A DNA stretch of 64,000 nucleotides from Rahnella sp. AA (GTDB taxonomy: Bacteria > Pseudomonadota > Gammaproteobacteria > Enterobacterales > Enterobacteriaceae), in the NCBI RefSeq assembly GCF_002834385.1, contig NZ_PITQ01000008.1:1-64000 (forward strand). Direction: 5' to 3'. The translations under genes and the position numbers were made by a program. The notes under the pieces were generated by a model that saw nothing but the letters and a program-made list of their open reading frames with translations, was not told the DNA's origin and searched no databases. Numbering within the stretch: the first letter of the stretch is position 1; each line of letters opens with the position of its first letter. This document shows, in pieces, positions 18,748 through 27,537 of this stretch.

Positions 18748-20129
18748 AGACGCGGTTCCGGGCGGATCACCATGCGTTCGAATTTTCCGGCGACCACCAG
18801 ATAGCCAAACATGCCGAGCAGACCGTGGGCGCCGACAAACCACAGCGCATAGTTAAAGGAACCGGTGACGGCGACGATATAGCCAATCACTACCGGTGTG
18901 ATAATCCCCGCGACGTTGCCCAGACAGTTGAAGACGCCCCCGCTGAGGCCGATCATTTTTTCCGGCGCGGTATCCGACATCACCGCCCAGCCAATCGCCG
19001 AAAGCCCTTTGCCGAAGAAGGCCAGCGTCATCAACGCAATCACTGCCGCGTCCGTGGACACAAAATTCGCCATCGCCAGCATGGCGGCAAAAAACATCCC
19101 CAGCACGAACGGGGTTTTACGGGCTTTAGACGGGCTGACGCCGCGACGGATCATGTAATCCGACATCACGCCGCCCAGCACGCCGCCGGTGAAACCGCAA
19201 ATCGCCGGTAACGCCACCACCCAGCCCGCCTGCATCACCGTCATTCCGCGTCCTTTGATCAGGTAAATCGGAAACCAGGTCATGAAGAAATAGCTCATTG
19301 AGGTGATGCAGTATTGCCCGATATAAATGCCCCATAGCGTACGGCTCTGGAATAGCTGCATCACTTCGCGGAAGGTGAATTTCTGTCGTGATGCGCGGCG
19401 GTTAAGCTCCAGATCGACCAGCGCCCCGTTGGCCCGAATATGCTCAAGCTCAGCAGGTTTGATGTACGGGCTGCTGTGAGGTTCTTTATAAAAGGCAAAC
19501 CACGCAATCCCCGCAATCAGCCCCACCGCGCCCATCCACAGGAAAACGTGCTCCCAGCCCAGCGCGTGCGTGAGCCACGCCATAATCGGCGTAAACACGC
19601 CAATCGCCATGTACTGCGCGGAGTTAAACAGCGAGGTAGCGGTTCCGCGTTCGTGGGTCGGGAACCAGCAGGCGACGATGCGGGCATTGGCCGGAAACGC
19701 CGGTGACTCCACCAGCCCGAGCATAAACCGCAGGAAGAACAGCATAATGGCAGCAGAAATCCCGCTGACGCCAAACCAGCCCACGGTACCCTGTAACATC
19801 GTAAACACCGACCACAACACCAGGCTGCACCCGTAAACACGCCGTGCGCCAAACTTATCCAGCAGCCAGCCGCCGGGGATCTGACCAATCATGTAAGCCC
19901 ACGCAAACGCAGAGAACACCATGCCGAGCATCACCGGATCGAGGCTGAGCACCCGGGATACTTCCGTGCCGGCAATCGACAGCGTGGCGCGGTCGGCGTA
20001 GTTGATGACCGTGATTGCAAAAATCATCCCGAGGACGACGTAACGAAAATGACCGGGTCTGGCCTGTTCTGCCGCAGATTCCCGGATCACCGGTTTCTGG
20101 CTATCTGACACATCTGTAGGGGACGTCAT
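18741..20129 (-). CDS. MFS transporter, anion:cation symporter (glucarate/galactonate-type) family
   Basis: A 462-residue permease with twelve predicted membrane helices. The ACS-family start Y-V-V-L-G-M-I-F-A-I-T-V-I-N-Y-A-D-R-A-T-L-S is clear, and the loop motif G-G-W-L-L-D-K-F-G-A-R-R follows helix 2. Members such as GudP, GarP and DgoT import sugar acids with protons; the exact substrate cannot be read. I use the ATG at 20129, preceded by GGAGAG; the 33 codons upstream lack a ribosome site. It is divergent from a LysR gene at 20302, the probable regulator. No sugar-acid catabolic enzyme is adjacent. Confidence 0.87.
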   Translation of the reverse strand: MTSPTDVSDSQKPVIRESAAEQARPGHFRYVVLGMIFAITVINYADRATLSIAGTEVSRVLSLDPVMLGMVFSAFAWAYMIGQIPGGWLLDKFGARRVYGCSLVLWSVFTMLQGTVGWFGVSGISAAIMLFFLRFMLGLVESPAFPANARIVACWFPTHERGTATSLFNSAQYMAIGVFTPIMAWLTHALGWEHVFLWMGAVGLIAGIAWFAFYKEPHSSPYIKPAELEHIRANGALVDLELNRRASRQKFTFREVMQLFQSRTLWGIYIGQYCITSMSYFFMTWFPIYLIKGRGMTVMQAGWVVALPAICGFTGGVLGGVMSDYMIRRGVSPSKARKTPFVLGMFFAAMLAMANFVSTDAAVIALMTLAFFGKGLSAIGWAVMSDTAPEKMIGLSGGVFNCLGNVAGIITPVVIGYIVAVTGSFNYALWFVGAHGLLGMFGYLVVAGKFERMVIRPEPRLK

Positions 20130-20301
20130 GTTTTCTCTCCAGACTTGTGATTGCATTCCCTGCCTTTTGTGATCGAATGCACATTTTTTTTGCATTTCGG
20201 CCACGCCATTCAGATCTAAAAAATCCAAATTAATTAACAGAGTAGAAACATCTGACGATACGGTCTAAGTTAAATAAACAATGGAACAAGTTAAAAATTG
20301 A

Positions 20302-21243
20302 ATGATTGAACTTAACCAGCTGCGTTGTTTTGTTGCCGTCGCCGAGGAATTACATTTCGGTCGTGCGGCCAAACGGTTGTTTATGACACAGCCACCGCTG
20401 AGCCGTCAGATTCAGTTGCTCGAACATGCGCTCGGCGTCTGTCTGCTGGAGCGGACTAACCGGCATGTCAGCCTGACAGATCCCGGCAGGACATTTTTGC
20501 GTGACGCGCGGCTGATCCTCGAATTCTCTGAGCAGGCTCAGGCGACGGTTAAACGGGTCGAAAAAGGCGAGATGGGACGCCTGATGATGGGGTTCACGGC
20601 GGTCAGCGGTTACTGGCAAATCCCGCAGATTATTGCGCTGGCAACGCAAAAACTGCCCGACATCACCCTGATCCTGAAAGAAATGGTCTCTTCCGCGCAG
20701 CTTCAGGCACTCGCTGCCCGCACGCTGGATATCGGCTTTGTCCGCCAGCCGGTGCCGCTGTTCCCGCTGACTTATCAGCGCGTGTTGCGTGAGCCGTTAT
20801 GCGTTGCCCTGCCGCCCGCATCGCCGCTGGCGGCCAAAGCCCGGCTGCGCTTGCGTGATTTCGCAGGATTGCCATTCATCATGTATTCCGCAACCGAGGG
20901 TAAATATTTTTATGACTGCGTGGCGGGGCTTTTTGCCGGGGCTAACGTCGTGCCGCACTACGTCCAGCACTGCAGCCAGACACACACCATTCTCGGGCTG
21001 GTGCGGGCCGGTGTCGGGCTGGCGATTGTGCCGGACAGTGCACGGCATCTGGGGTTTCCCGGCCTGGAATTTCGTCCACTCAGCCATCCTGATGCCATTG
21101 CTGAAATCTATATGGCCTGGCGGCAGGACAGCGATACGCCCGCACTGAGCGCATTCCGGCAACTGGTCGCCGCGCATTCTGCCGCATTCCTAAAAAAAGC
21201 CGCAGACAAGAAAAAAGCTGACAGCCAGCCTGACGCTTCCTAA
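20302..21243 (+). CDS. LysR family transcriptional regulator
   Basis: A 313-residue regulator with the N-terminal winged helix-turn-helix (L-N-Q-L-R-C-F-V-A-V-A-E-E-L-H-F-G-R-A-A, then P-P-L-S-R-Q-I) and a substrate-binding effector domain from about residue 90. The C-terminus is unusually Lys-rich (K-K-A-A-D-K-K-K-A). It is divergently oriented from the sugar-acid-type MFS gene with 172 bases between, so it probably controls that gene and itself. It ends nine bases before the yjiN-type gene, and the two may be cotranscribed. The effector is unknown; the N-terminal half resembles the BenM/CatR-like subgroup. Confidence 0.87.
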   Translation: MIELNQLRCFVAVAEELHFGRAAKRLFMTQPPLSRQIQLLEHALGVCLLERTNRHVSLTDPGRTFLRDARLILEFSEQAQATVKRVEKGEMGRLMMGFTAVSGYWQIPQIIALATQKLPDITLILKEMVSSAQLQALAARTLDIGFVRQPVPLFPLTYQRVLREPLCVALPPASPLAAKARLRLRDFAGLPFIMYSATEGKYFYDCVAGLFAGANVVPHYVQHCSQTHTILGLVRAGVGLAIVPDSARHLGFPGLEFRPLSHPDAIAEIYMAWRQDSDTPALSAFRQLVAAHSAAFLKKAADKKKADSQPDAS

Positions 21244-21252
21244 ACTGAGGTA

Positions 21253-22539
21253 ATGGATAAAGAACAAGAACTTCGCCGAAGTAAACGAAACGCGCTCGGG
21301 CTGCTGCTGATTGCCGCAGCCCTGTTTGTTATCACCCTTTTCCTGCCGCCAAATTTTTGGGTTTCCGGCCTGAAAGCCATATCCGAAGCCGCGATGGTCG
21401 GCGCAATGGCGGACTGGTTCGCCGTCGTGGCGCTGTTTCGCCGCGTGCCGGTGCCGTTTGTGGCATCCCATACGGCCATTATTCCCAAAAACAAAGACAA
21501 AATTGCCGACAATCTGGCGGTGTTTGTACAGGAGAAGTTTCTCGCACCCGCCACGCTGATCGCACTGATCCGCCAGCACGACCCTGCGCGAATGCTCACC
21601 GACTGGCTGAACGCGCCGGATAACGCACAGCGTTTCGCGAAATACGCGGTGAAGATGATCCGGGGTTTTCTGGATGTCACCGACGACCAGCGCATCGCGC
21701 AACTTATCCGCCGCGCACTGTACCGCGTCATCGATAAAATCGACCTGTCGGCCTCAATTGCCACACTGCTGGAAAGCCTGACCAAAGGCGGACGCCATCA
21801 GGAGTTGCTGGATCAGGCGATGGATCAGCTGGAAATTCTGCTGGCCAAAGACAGCACGCGGCAATTCATCTCGGCGCAAATTGTCGGCTGGATGAAACGC
21901 GAACACCCGCTGACCGCCAAACTTTTACCGACCGGCTGGCTGGGGCGCAACGGGGCCGATCTGGTGTCGAACGCGGTAAACTCCGTGCTCGATGATATGG
22001 GCAACGATAAAACCCACGCCTTCCGCAAAGGGTTTGACCGGTCGGTGCAGAACTTTATCTGGAAGTTGCAGAACGACCCTGAAACCGCGCAAAAGGCTGA
22101 AGACATCAAGCAGTACCTGAAGGATGACGAAAAGCTGAACATTTATGTCTTGCAGTTGTGGGGCGATATGCGCAACTGGCTGAAAGAGGACCTGGAAAGC
22201 GACGATTCACGGGTGTTTGCTAAAGTCACGGAATCCGGCCAGTGGCTGGGGAATGCGCTGGCGCAGGACGAAAAACTACGGCTTTCGCTGAACCAGCAAA
22301 TGGAAACCATTGCGGAGAAACTGGCACCTGACTTCGCGCAGTTCCTGACGCGCCACATCAGCGACACGGTTAAAGGCTGGGATCCGCGGGATATGTCGCG
22401 GCAAATCGAGCTGAACATCGGAAAGGACTTACAGTTTATCCGCATCAACGGCACGCTGGTTGGCGCGTTTATCGGGCTGATGCTGTATCTGCTGTCACAA
22501 CTTCCGGTGGCCATTCCGTGGGTGATGGCGCGGGTTTAG
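21253..22539 (+). CDS. yjiN: DUF445 membrane protein, YjiN family
   Basis: A 428-residue protein matching the length and features of Escherichia coli YjiN. One N-terminal helix is followed by the DUF445 signature [20 protein letters not shown], then a long helical soluble region (about 80-395), and a C-terminal helix ([12 protein letters not shown]). The function of the family is not established. The ATG is preceded by GAGG and lies nine bases after the LysR gene. A strong bidirectional hairpin separates it from gldA. Confidence 0.85.
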   Translation: MDKEQELRRSKRNALGLLLIAAALFVITLFLPPNFWVSGLKAISEAAMVGAMADWFAVVALFRRVPVPFVASHTAIIPKNKDKIADNLAVFVQEKFLAPATLIALIRQHDPARMLTDWLNAPDNAQRFAKYAVKMIRGFLDVTDDQRIAQLIRRALYRVIDKIDLSASIATLLESLTKGGRHQELLDQAMDQLEILLAKDSTRQFISAQIVGWMKREHPLTAKLLPTGWLGRNGADLVSNAVNSVLDDMGNDKTHAFRKGFDRSVQNFIWKLQNDPETAQKAEDIKQYLKDDEKLNIYVLQLWGDMRNWLKEDLESDDSRVFAKVTESGQWLGNALAQDEKLRLSLNQQMETIAEKLAPDFAQFLTRHISDTVKGWDPRDMSRQIELNIGKDLQFIRINGTLVGAFIGLMLYLLSQLPVAIPWVMARV

Positions 22540-22558
22540 CGGTAAAAACAGCGCGTAA

Positions 22559-22582
22559 AAAAGGCCGGATAACCGGCCTTTT
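22559..22582. terminator. Bidirectional terminator between yjiN and gldA
   Basis: AAAAGGCCGG/CCGGCCTTTT forms a ten-base stem with the loop ATAA. A-rich and T-rich flanks on each side let it serve the two convergent genes. Confidence 0.85.
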
Positions 22583-22596
22583 GGCTTTGCGTAATC

Positions 22597-23694
22597 TTAC
22601 TTCACGGTTTTACTGAACGCGTCCACGGCCAGAATCGCATTAGCGACATCTTCAGCAGACAGGTTGTGGTTCAGGTTGCCGAGCGTATCGCCCTCGCCGC
22701 CTGCCAGCGCACCGATTTTCACCAGGCTGGCGAACGATTCGTTTTCCAGATGCATTTCTTTCAGCGTGGTCGGCATTTTGATGGAACGGTAGAAACGCAC
22801 GTAACGCGCGATTTCTTCGTCCGGGCGCTGCTCAAGCACCATCTGCGTCAGCGTGCCGTACGCCACTTTTTCACCGTGCGTCAGGTGATGAATATCACCG
22901 GTAATTGCCGTGAAACCGTTATGGATGGCATGTGCCCCCGCCAGACCAGCGTTTTCAAAACCGAGGCCAGAAAGCAGCGTGTTGGCTTCCACCACGGCTT
23001 CCACCGCCGGCGTCACCAGTTTCTGCTCAACCGCCGTGTACGCGCTGTAGCCGTACGTCAGCAGCGTTTTCTCACAGGCTTCAGCAATCGCCATCCCGGC
23101 AATGGTCGGGTCACCGCCGACCATGGATTGCGAATGGGAACGCAGCACGGCCTGTGCTTCCACAAAGGTCGCCAGACCGTCGGCAATGCCGGATGCAAAC
23201 AGACGAACCGGGGCCTGCGCGCAAACGTGGGTATCGACCAGCACCAGATCCGGGTTTTTGTTGTAGAAACGGTAGGACTCAAAAACGCCGTTGTCAGAAT
23301 AGATCACCGACAGCGCGCTGCACGGCGCATCCGTGGACGCCACCGTCGGCACAATCACTACATTCTGTTTCAGTTCATCGGCAATGGCTTTGACGGTATC
23401 AAGCGTTTTACCGCCGCCCAGACCGACTACGACGTGCGTTCCGGCCTCACGGGCAATTGCCGCCAGACGGGTAATTTCGTTGGCAGAGGCTTCGCCGTTA
23501 AAACGTTCGTAATGGAATTCAACCTGGGCTTTTTTCAGGGACGCCTTCACGCGGTCGCCGATAATTCCCCAAACGATATCATCAGCTATCAGAAATGATT
23601 TCCCGCCCAGTGCTGGCAGATAATCACCCAACTCATCCAGAACACCGCTGCCCTGGACGTATTTTCTTGGCGAAGAGAAGATAAATTTACTCAT
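22597..23694 (-). CDS. gldA: Glycerol dehydrogenase, NAD-dependent
   Basis: A 365-residue iron/zinc-type alcohol dehydrogenase of the GldA family. It oxidises glycerol to dihydroxyacetone with NAD+ and in enterobacteria also reduces hydroxyacetone and methylglyoxal. The cofactor glycine motif G-L-G-G-G-K-T-L-D-T is at residues 91-100. The expected metal ligands are Asp172 (I-A-D-G-L), His255 (A-G-A-H-A-I-H) and His273 (L-T-H-G-E). The length is standard. No dihydroxyacetone kinase or other glycerol gene is adjacent, so it is a single-gene unit with its own promoter upstream of 23694. Confidence 0.93.
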   Translation of the reverse strand: MSKFIFSSPRKYVQGSGVLDELGDYLPALGGKSFLIADDIVWGIIGDRVKASLKKAQVEFHYERFNGEASANEITRLAAIAREAGTHVVVGLGGGKTLDTVKAIADELKQNVVIVPTVASTDAPCSALSVIYSDNGVFESYRFYNKNPDLVLVDTHVCAQAPVRLFASGIADGLATFVEAQAVLRSHSQSMVGGDPTIAGMAIAEACEKTLLTYGYSAYTAVEQKLVTPAVEAVVEANTLLSGLGFENAGLAGAHAIHNGFTAITGDIHHLTHGEKVAYGTLTQMVLEQRPDEEIARYVRFYRSIKMPTTLKEMHLENESFASLVKIGALAGGEGDTLGNLNHNLSAEDVANAILAVDAFSKTVK

Positions 23695-24075
23695 GATAAA
23701 AACCTCTTTTCGTTGATAATGAACCGTGGATAACTCCCCTGAGGGTACCGCAGCAACGCAGGAAGCCCAACCCTTTTACTTCACATTAACAGCATGACTC
23801 GCAAAGAAATTTTATCTTTTCTCAGGATGACGTTTTCGCCACACCAGATATCCCGATGATGGATTAATCACCCGAAATGACTATTCAGTTTTGTAATCAA
23901 TCCCCTTTGTTAAGTTAGGTTTTAACTATTGAATGCATAAACAACACCAACTTTCACTAATCAATCTTTTCCGTAGAATGCATTGCATTGGCAGCACGTC
24001 GTAAGCAGTGGTTATAAGCCAGCTCGCTGTTCGCCATCCCATTAATATTTCTTCGATTAATAAGGAACTGACAGC
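23695..24075. other. Intergenic region between gldA and the small ORF
   Basis: This AT-rich 381-base gap between divergent genes should hold the promoters of both. I see no RNA gene, repeat or convincing operator. A TAAGGA Shine-Dalgarno precedes the small gene at 24076. Confidence 0.5.
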
Positions 24076-24258
24076 ATGTATAACTTCCAGCGTTACAACG
24101 CCAAAGAACTGGCCCTGGCCTACATGAGCGGCAAATCACACGATTTCTCGCCACAAGAATTCTTACAACAGTTGAAAGAGATCGAGAGATCCTTCGACGC
24201 GGCGCTGAGAAATCCTCAGCAACAACCGCAAAACGGAATGCTGGTGAAGGCGTTTTGA
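24076..24258 (+). CDS. Small conserved-looking protein of unknown function
   Basis: A 60-residue soluble protein beginning M-Y-N-F-Q-R-Y-N-A-K-E-L-A-L-A-Y-M-S-G. It is rich in helix formers, with an amphipathic segment around E-F-L-Q-Q-L-K-E-I-E-R-S-F-D-A-A-L and a Gln/Pro-rich tail. There are no Cys residues and no signal peptide. The ribosome site TAAGGA is well placed nine bases before the ATG, and a strong terminator follows at 24381-24406, so the gene looks real and independently transcribed. I do not recognise the family. Confidence 0.65.
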   Translation: MYNFQRYNAKELALAYMSGKSHDFSPQEFLQQLKEIERSFDAALRNPQQQPQNGMLVKAF

Positions 24259-24380
24259 TTGCCATCCTGGCCTTCATCAGTTGATGTGCCGTGCGTTACC
24301 CTTGCTTTACCCGTTGAAGTATTTTGCAAGATCCTGTGTCTGGTTCACCTGCAAATGACAGATAAAAAAAGTAAGAAAGC

Positions 24381-24406
24381 AAAAGCCCCGACGAATCGGG
24401 GCTTTT
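24381..24406 (+). terminator. Rho-independent terminator after the small ORF
   Basis: AAAAGCCCCGA (24381-24391) pairs with TCGGGGCTTTT (24396-24406) around a CGAA loop and continues into TGTTTTTC. A textbook terminator with an 11-base stem. Confidence 0.85.
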
Positions 24407-24434
24407 TGTTTTTCTGATCTTTCGATCCTCAAAA

Positions 24435-24539
24435 TCATTCAGGTTGCAGGTAGGCGGCAAGCGATCGAACCCCGATGAGCTGACATAAGTCAGTGATTCG
24501 GGTGAACGGGTGCAGCCAACACCCCTGCGGCCTGAATGA
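24435..24539. repeat. Palindromic intergenic repeat element (about 105 bases)
   Basis: The ends are inverted: TCATTCAGGTTGCAGG at 24435-24450 pairs with CCTGCGGCCTGAATGA at 24524-24539 at 14 of 16 positions. Inside is an arm reading CCCCGATGAGCTGAC...GTCAGTGATTCGGG, which can form a second stem. I recall close variants in intergenic regions of Serratia and Rahnella genomes. It lies between the small gene's terminator and the 3' end of opgD, where it could stabilise or end the opgD transcript. Confidence 0.65.
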
Positions 24540-24548
24540 TGAAGAGGA

Positions 24549-26207
24549 TTATTTCGTCATCTGACGATCATCAACGTACTTTCTCTTGTCCGGCGCTGGT
24601 GGGAAATACTGGTACAGCCAGGTTTCCGACAACGCTTTCTGACCGGAACGCAGGAACATGCGCAACTCTACCGGTGCGACAGAATCGCTGTCCGGATACC
24701 AGTCGAACAGAATGCGGTAACCATCGAAAGGCTGTACGTACAGAATTTCGATGTTCTTGATCTTACCCGCCGAAACGTTAATCACCGGCTCGATGCCTTT
24801 ATCGGCAAAGGCTTTCAACTCGCCGCCGGTAAAATCAATGGCGAAACGACGTGCCCATACCTGAGGATAGTTTTCACCCGGTGCCCAGCCTTCCGGGAAG
24901 CCCCCCATGCCGGTGCGCGTCGCCAGCACATTGGCCAGCGGGCTGCGGTGAGGCGGCTCTGAACTCCAGTACAGCTTATAGCTGAAACTGAATTCAGCAC
25001 CGGATTTAACCGGTTGCTCTGGCTGCCAGAAGCACACCACGTTATCGAGCGTTTCGCCTGTGGTCGGGATTTCCATCAGGCTGACCGCCCCTTTCCCCCA
25101 GTCACCGACGGGTTCCACCCACAGGCTCGGGCGCTTGTTGTACCAGCCGATGACATCCTGATAATTGTCGAAATCATGATCGAGCTGTAACAAGCCAAAA
25201 CCTTTCGGGTTGTTATCACTGAAAGCGTTGAACTGCAGGCGCTGCGGATTGTTCAGCGGACGGCAAATCCACTCGCCGGTGCCGGTCCACATTTCCAGGC
25301 GGTCTGAATCGTGGATTTGCGGATGAATGGTGTCACAGCGGCCACGTTCGTTGGTACCACAGCTGAACATGCTGGTCATCGGTGAAATGCCCAGCTGTTT
25401 GATGTCCTCACGGGCATGCAGATGGTTTTCAATCTCCATGACAACGCGGGTCGGTTCGCAGTGGATCAGGAATTTGTAGGCACCCGTGATGCTCATGCTG
25501 TCGAGCAGGGCATAAACCGTGAACGTGGTATCACCCGGCTTAGGCGTATCGAACCAGAATGCCGTGAAGTCAGGAAACTCTTCCGGCTGATCGGTGAAGG
25601 TATCCACCGCCACGCCACGGGCTGACAAACCGTACTGATAAGTATCATCCACCGCACGGAAATAGCTGGCACCGAGGAATGACACCACGTCGCGGCGCGT
25701 CAGTTCCGGGGCTTTGTTGACTTTGAACCCGGCAAAGCCAAGGTTCGAGAAGCCTTCAAGCTGTTTTGTATCCACACCTGCGTCGTGATAGTTGAACAGT
25801 TCCGGGCGGAAGTGGATTTCGCGGGCAAGATGTTTCACCGGATCGACGGAATACATCCGTACGCGGCGGCGGAAGCCCATACCGACGTGGAACAGTTCGA
25901 CGTCCAGCTGACGATCGGGCAAACCATTCCATAACGAATGGGCATGATCGTACTGAATGGCGTTGTACGCCTGCGGCGTCAGTTCGGCCAGTGTTTTAGG
26001 CAATGGCTGTGGTGCGCCACCATACGGCTTATCCGCCAAATCTTTCGCCATTTTTTGCAGCGCGTTGAAATCAAATGGCAATTCGCCGCCGTCTGCCACA
26101 TTCGCCTCTGCCGCCTCAGCGGAACGGGTGAACAGTGTGGACATAGCCGGCACACCACACCAGGCGGCGAATGCCATAGATGCTTTAATAAATGCTCTTC
26201 GTTCCAT
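24549..26207 (-). CDS. opgD: Glucans biosynthesis protein D (periplasmic glucan modification)
   Basis: A 552-residue protein closely matching OpgD/MdoD along its length (for example [10 protein letters not shown] and F-W-F-D-T-P-K-P-G, ending [15 protein letters not shown]). OpgD is a periplasmic beta-glucan-acting protein that shapes osmoregulated periplasmic glucans. The start ATG at 26207 gives a twin-arginine signal (E-R-R-A-F-I-K, Arg3-Arg4), so it is exported folded by Tat. A TTG nine codons upstream was not used because the known protein begins at the twin-arginine Met. No opgGH is nearby, which is normal for opgD. Confidence 0.93.
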   Translation of the reverse strand: MERRAFIKASMAFAAWCGVPAMSTLFTRSAEAAEANVADGGELPFDFNALQKMAKDLADKPYGGAPQPLPKTLAELTPQAYNAIQYDHAHSLWNGLPDRQLDVELFHVGMGFRRRVRMYSVDPVKHLAREIHFRPELFNYHDAGVDTKQLEGFSNLGFAGFKVNKAPELTRRDVVSFLGASYFRAVDDTYQYGLSARGVAVDTFTDQPEEFPDFTAFWFDTPKPGDTTFTVYALLDSMSITGAYKFLIHCEPTRVVMEIENHLHAREDIKQLGISPMTSMFSCGTNERGRCDTIHPQIHDSDRLEMWTGTGEWICRPLNNPQRLQFNAFSDNNPKGFGLLQLDHDFDNYQDVIGWYNKRPSLWVEPVGDWGKGAVSLMEIPTTGETLDNVVCFWQPEQPVKSGAEFSFSYKLYWSSEPPHRSPLANVLATRTGMGGFPEGWAPGENYPQVWARRFAIDFTGGELKAFADKGIEPVINVSAGKIKNIEILYVQPFDGYRILFDWYPDSDSVAPVELRMFLRSGQKALSETWLYQYFPPAPDKRKYVDDRQMTK

Positions 26208-26510
26208 GCCAGAATCGTTTCCTATACTGGGCAAAAATCAGAGGACATCGCATCACTATGCCGTCCCCGCGGTATTCAGAATTTTTCGACCCTAAGGCTA
26301 ACGTAAAATTCACAAGCCGAGTACAAGAAATTGAATGCATTCAGCTAATATTTTGCTTGAAAAAGTAAGGGCATCTGACTGCGTTCAGCCCTTGCTGTAC
26401 GGGGGATGAGCGGATTTTCAGAAATGAATATTTTAGCAGCAACCGGTGCCCTGTTTTGGGGCGTAAAGCCGGGGGGATTTTAGGAGCATTCTGTTGCCAA
26501 AAGGTAAATA
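26208..26510. other. Intergenic region upstream of opgD and downstream of the fimbrial operon
   Basis: This 303-base gap should contain the opgD promoter (minus strand) and the end of the fimbrial transcript. I see no clear terminator hairpin, repeat or RNA gene. A G-rich stretch with short inverted segments lies near 26450-26480. Confidence 0.45.
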
Positions 26511-27518
26511 TCACTCATAACTCACGGTGTAATAAGCGGTTGAATTGGCTTGCCCTGCGGTGATTGTGCTGGCTGTCTGATAATAACGGGCCTGCATAGA
26601 CAACGTTACGTCGCCCTCCGCGGTGGTGGTACCCAAATTTATCGCGGAACCGAGCGCGACCGGCGAATTATTGTAGAGCAGTTGTACGCCAACGCCGGTC
26701 GCCACCGTCGTATCTGACGCCTCATTCAGTGCCAGCACACCGGTCGCACCGCTGCTGTCAGCAGTACCGGTAAAGGTGACGGCGGGCGTAATCCCTGACT
26801 GGCAATTGAGCACTACGTCGAAATCCGTTTCACCCGCCGTGCTTCCCGCCCCGCTAAATTGCGATTTGTTCACCGTGCCGAGCGCCACGTTCACCGTAGA
26901 GGTGCTGACGGTACATGACGGAACGGTGACCGTAAAACCGTTGAGATAAACATTGAGTAAGGACACGCTGTCGCTGGTTTGCCATGACGACAGCAATCCG
27001 CCACTGACGGTGCCACCCTGAGTAATTCTGCCATTCTGATAAAGGGATACCGTCATGGAGCCGATGTCCAGCCAGCGGGGCGCGCCACTATTGATATCAC
27101 TGACCGCCACGGTCGCGTTGCCCGCCGATGACGTCGGATAGTACAAACCGGACAACGTGCCGCCGTCCGTCGCAAAATACAGGTATAAATTATCGATTCC
27201 CGTTTTCAGGAAACCATGGGTGCTGGTGCCGCTTATCGCTGTGTAAGCGCTGTTGCCCCAGACCAGCGATTCCGCCCCGCTGCAGGTCACCAGGGTGTCG
27301 GTATTGCTGATACCCATCGCGGAGGCGCTGGCGCTGCTGTCAAAAGTTTGCGAATCCAGCACCGATGCCGTAGTGGTTCCGGGATCAACGGTAATATTAC
27401 CGAAACTGACGCTGAGTGTTCCTGCCGTTGCTGCGGATGCCAGTGTACATGCCGCAAATACCGGCCCTGACATCAGCGCCATCATCATCAATGAAAAAGA
27501 AATGTACCAACGCGCCAT
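26511..27518 (-). CDS. Two-domain fimbrial tip adhesin (FimH-type plan)
   Basis: A 335-residue exported protein with a signal peptide ending S-G-P-V-F-A-A. The mature protein has an N-terminal lectin-like domain (to about residue 195) and a C-terminal pilin domain starting V-P-S-C-T-V-S-T-S-T and ending with the donor-strand-type A-Y-Y-T-V-S-Y. Cys pairs fit one disulfide per domain. It is the last gene of the fimbrial operon and the only one with the two-domain layout, so it is the likely tip adhesin that decides binding specificity. The N-terminal domain does not resemble FimH mannose-binding sequences that I recognise, so the ligand is unknown. It starts 19 bases after the usher stop. Confidence 0.8.
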   Translation of the reverse strand: MARWYISFSLMMMALMSGPVFAACTLASAATAGTLSVSFGNITVDPGTTTASVLDSQTFDSSASASAMGISNTDTLVTCSGAESLVWGNSAYTAISGTSTHGFLKTGIDNLYLYFATDGGTLSGLYYPTSSAGNATVAVSDINSGAPRWLDIGSMTVSLYQNGRITQGGTVSGGLLSSWQTSDSVSLLNVYLNGFTVTVPSCTVSTSTVNVALGTVNKSQFSGAGSTAGETDFDVVLNCQSGITPAVTFTGTADSSGATGVLALNEASDTTVATGVGVQLLYNNSPVALGSAINLGTTTAEGDVTLSMQARYYQTASTITAGQANSTAYYTVSYE

Positions 27519-27537
27519 CTGGGTCTCCGGGGCAGAA

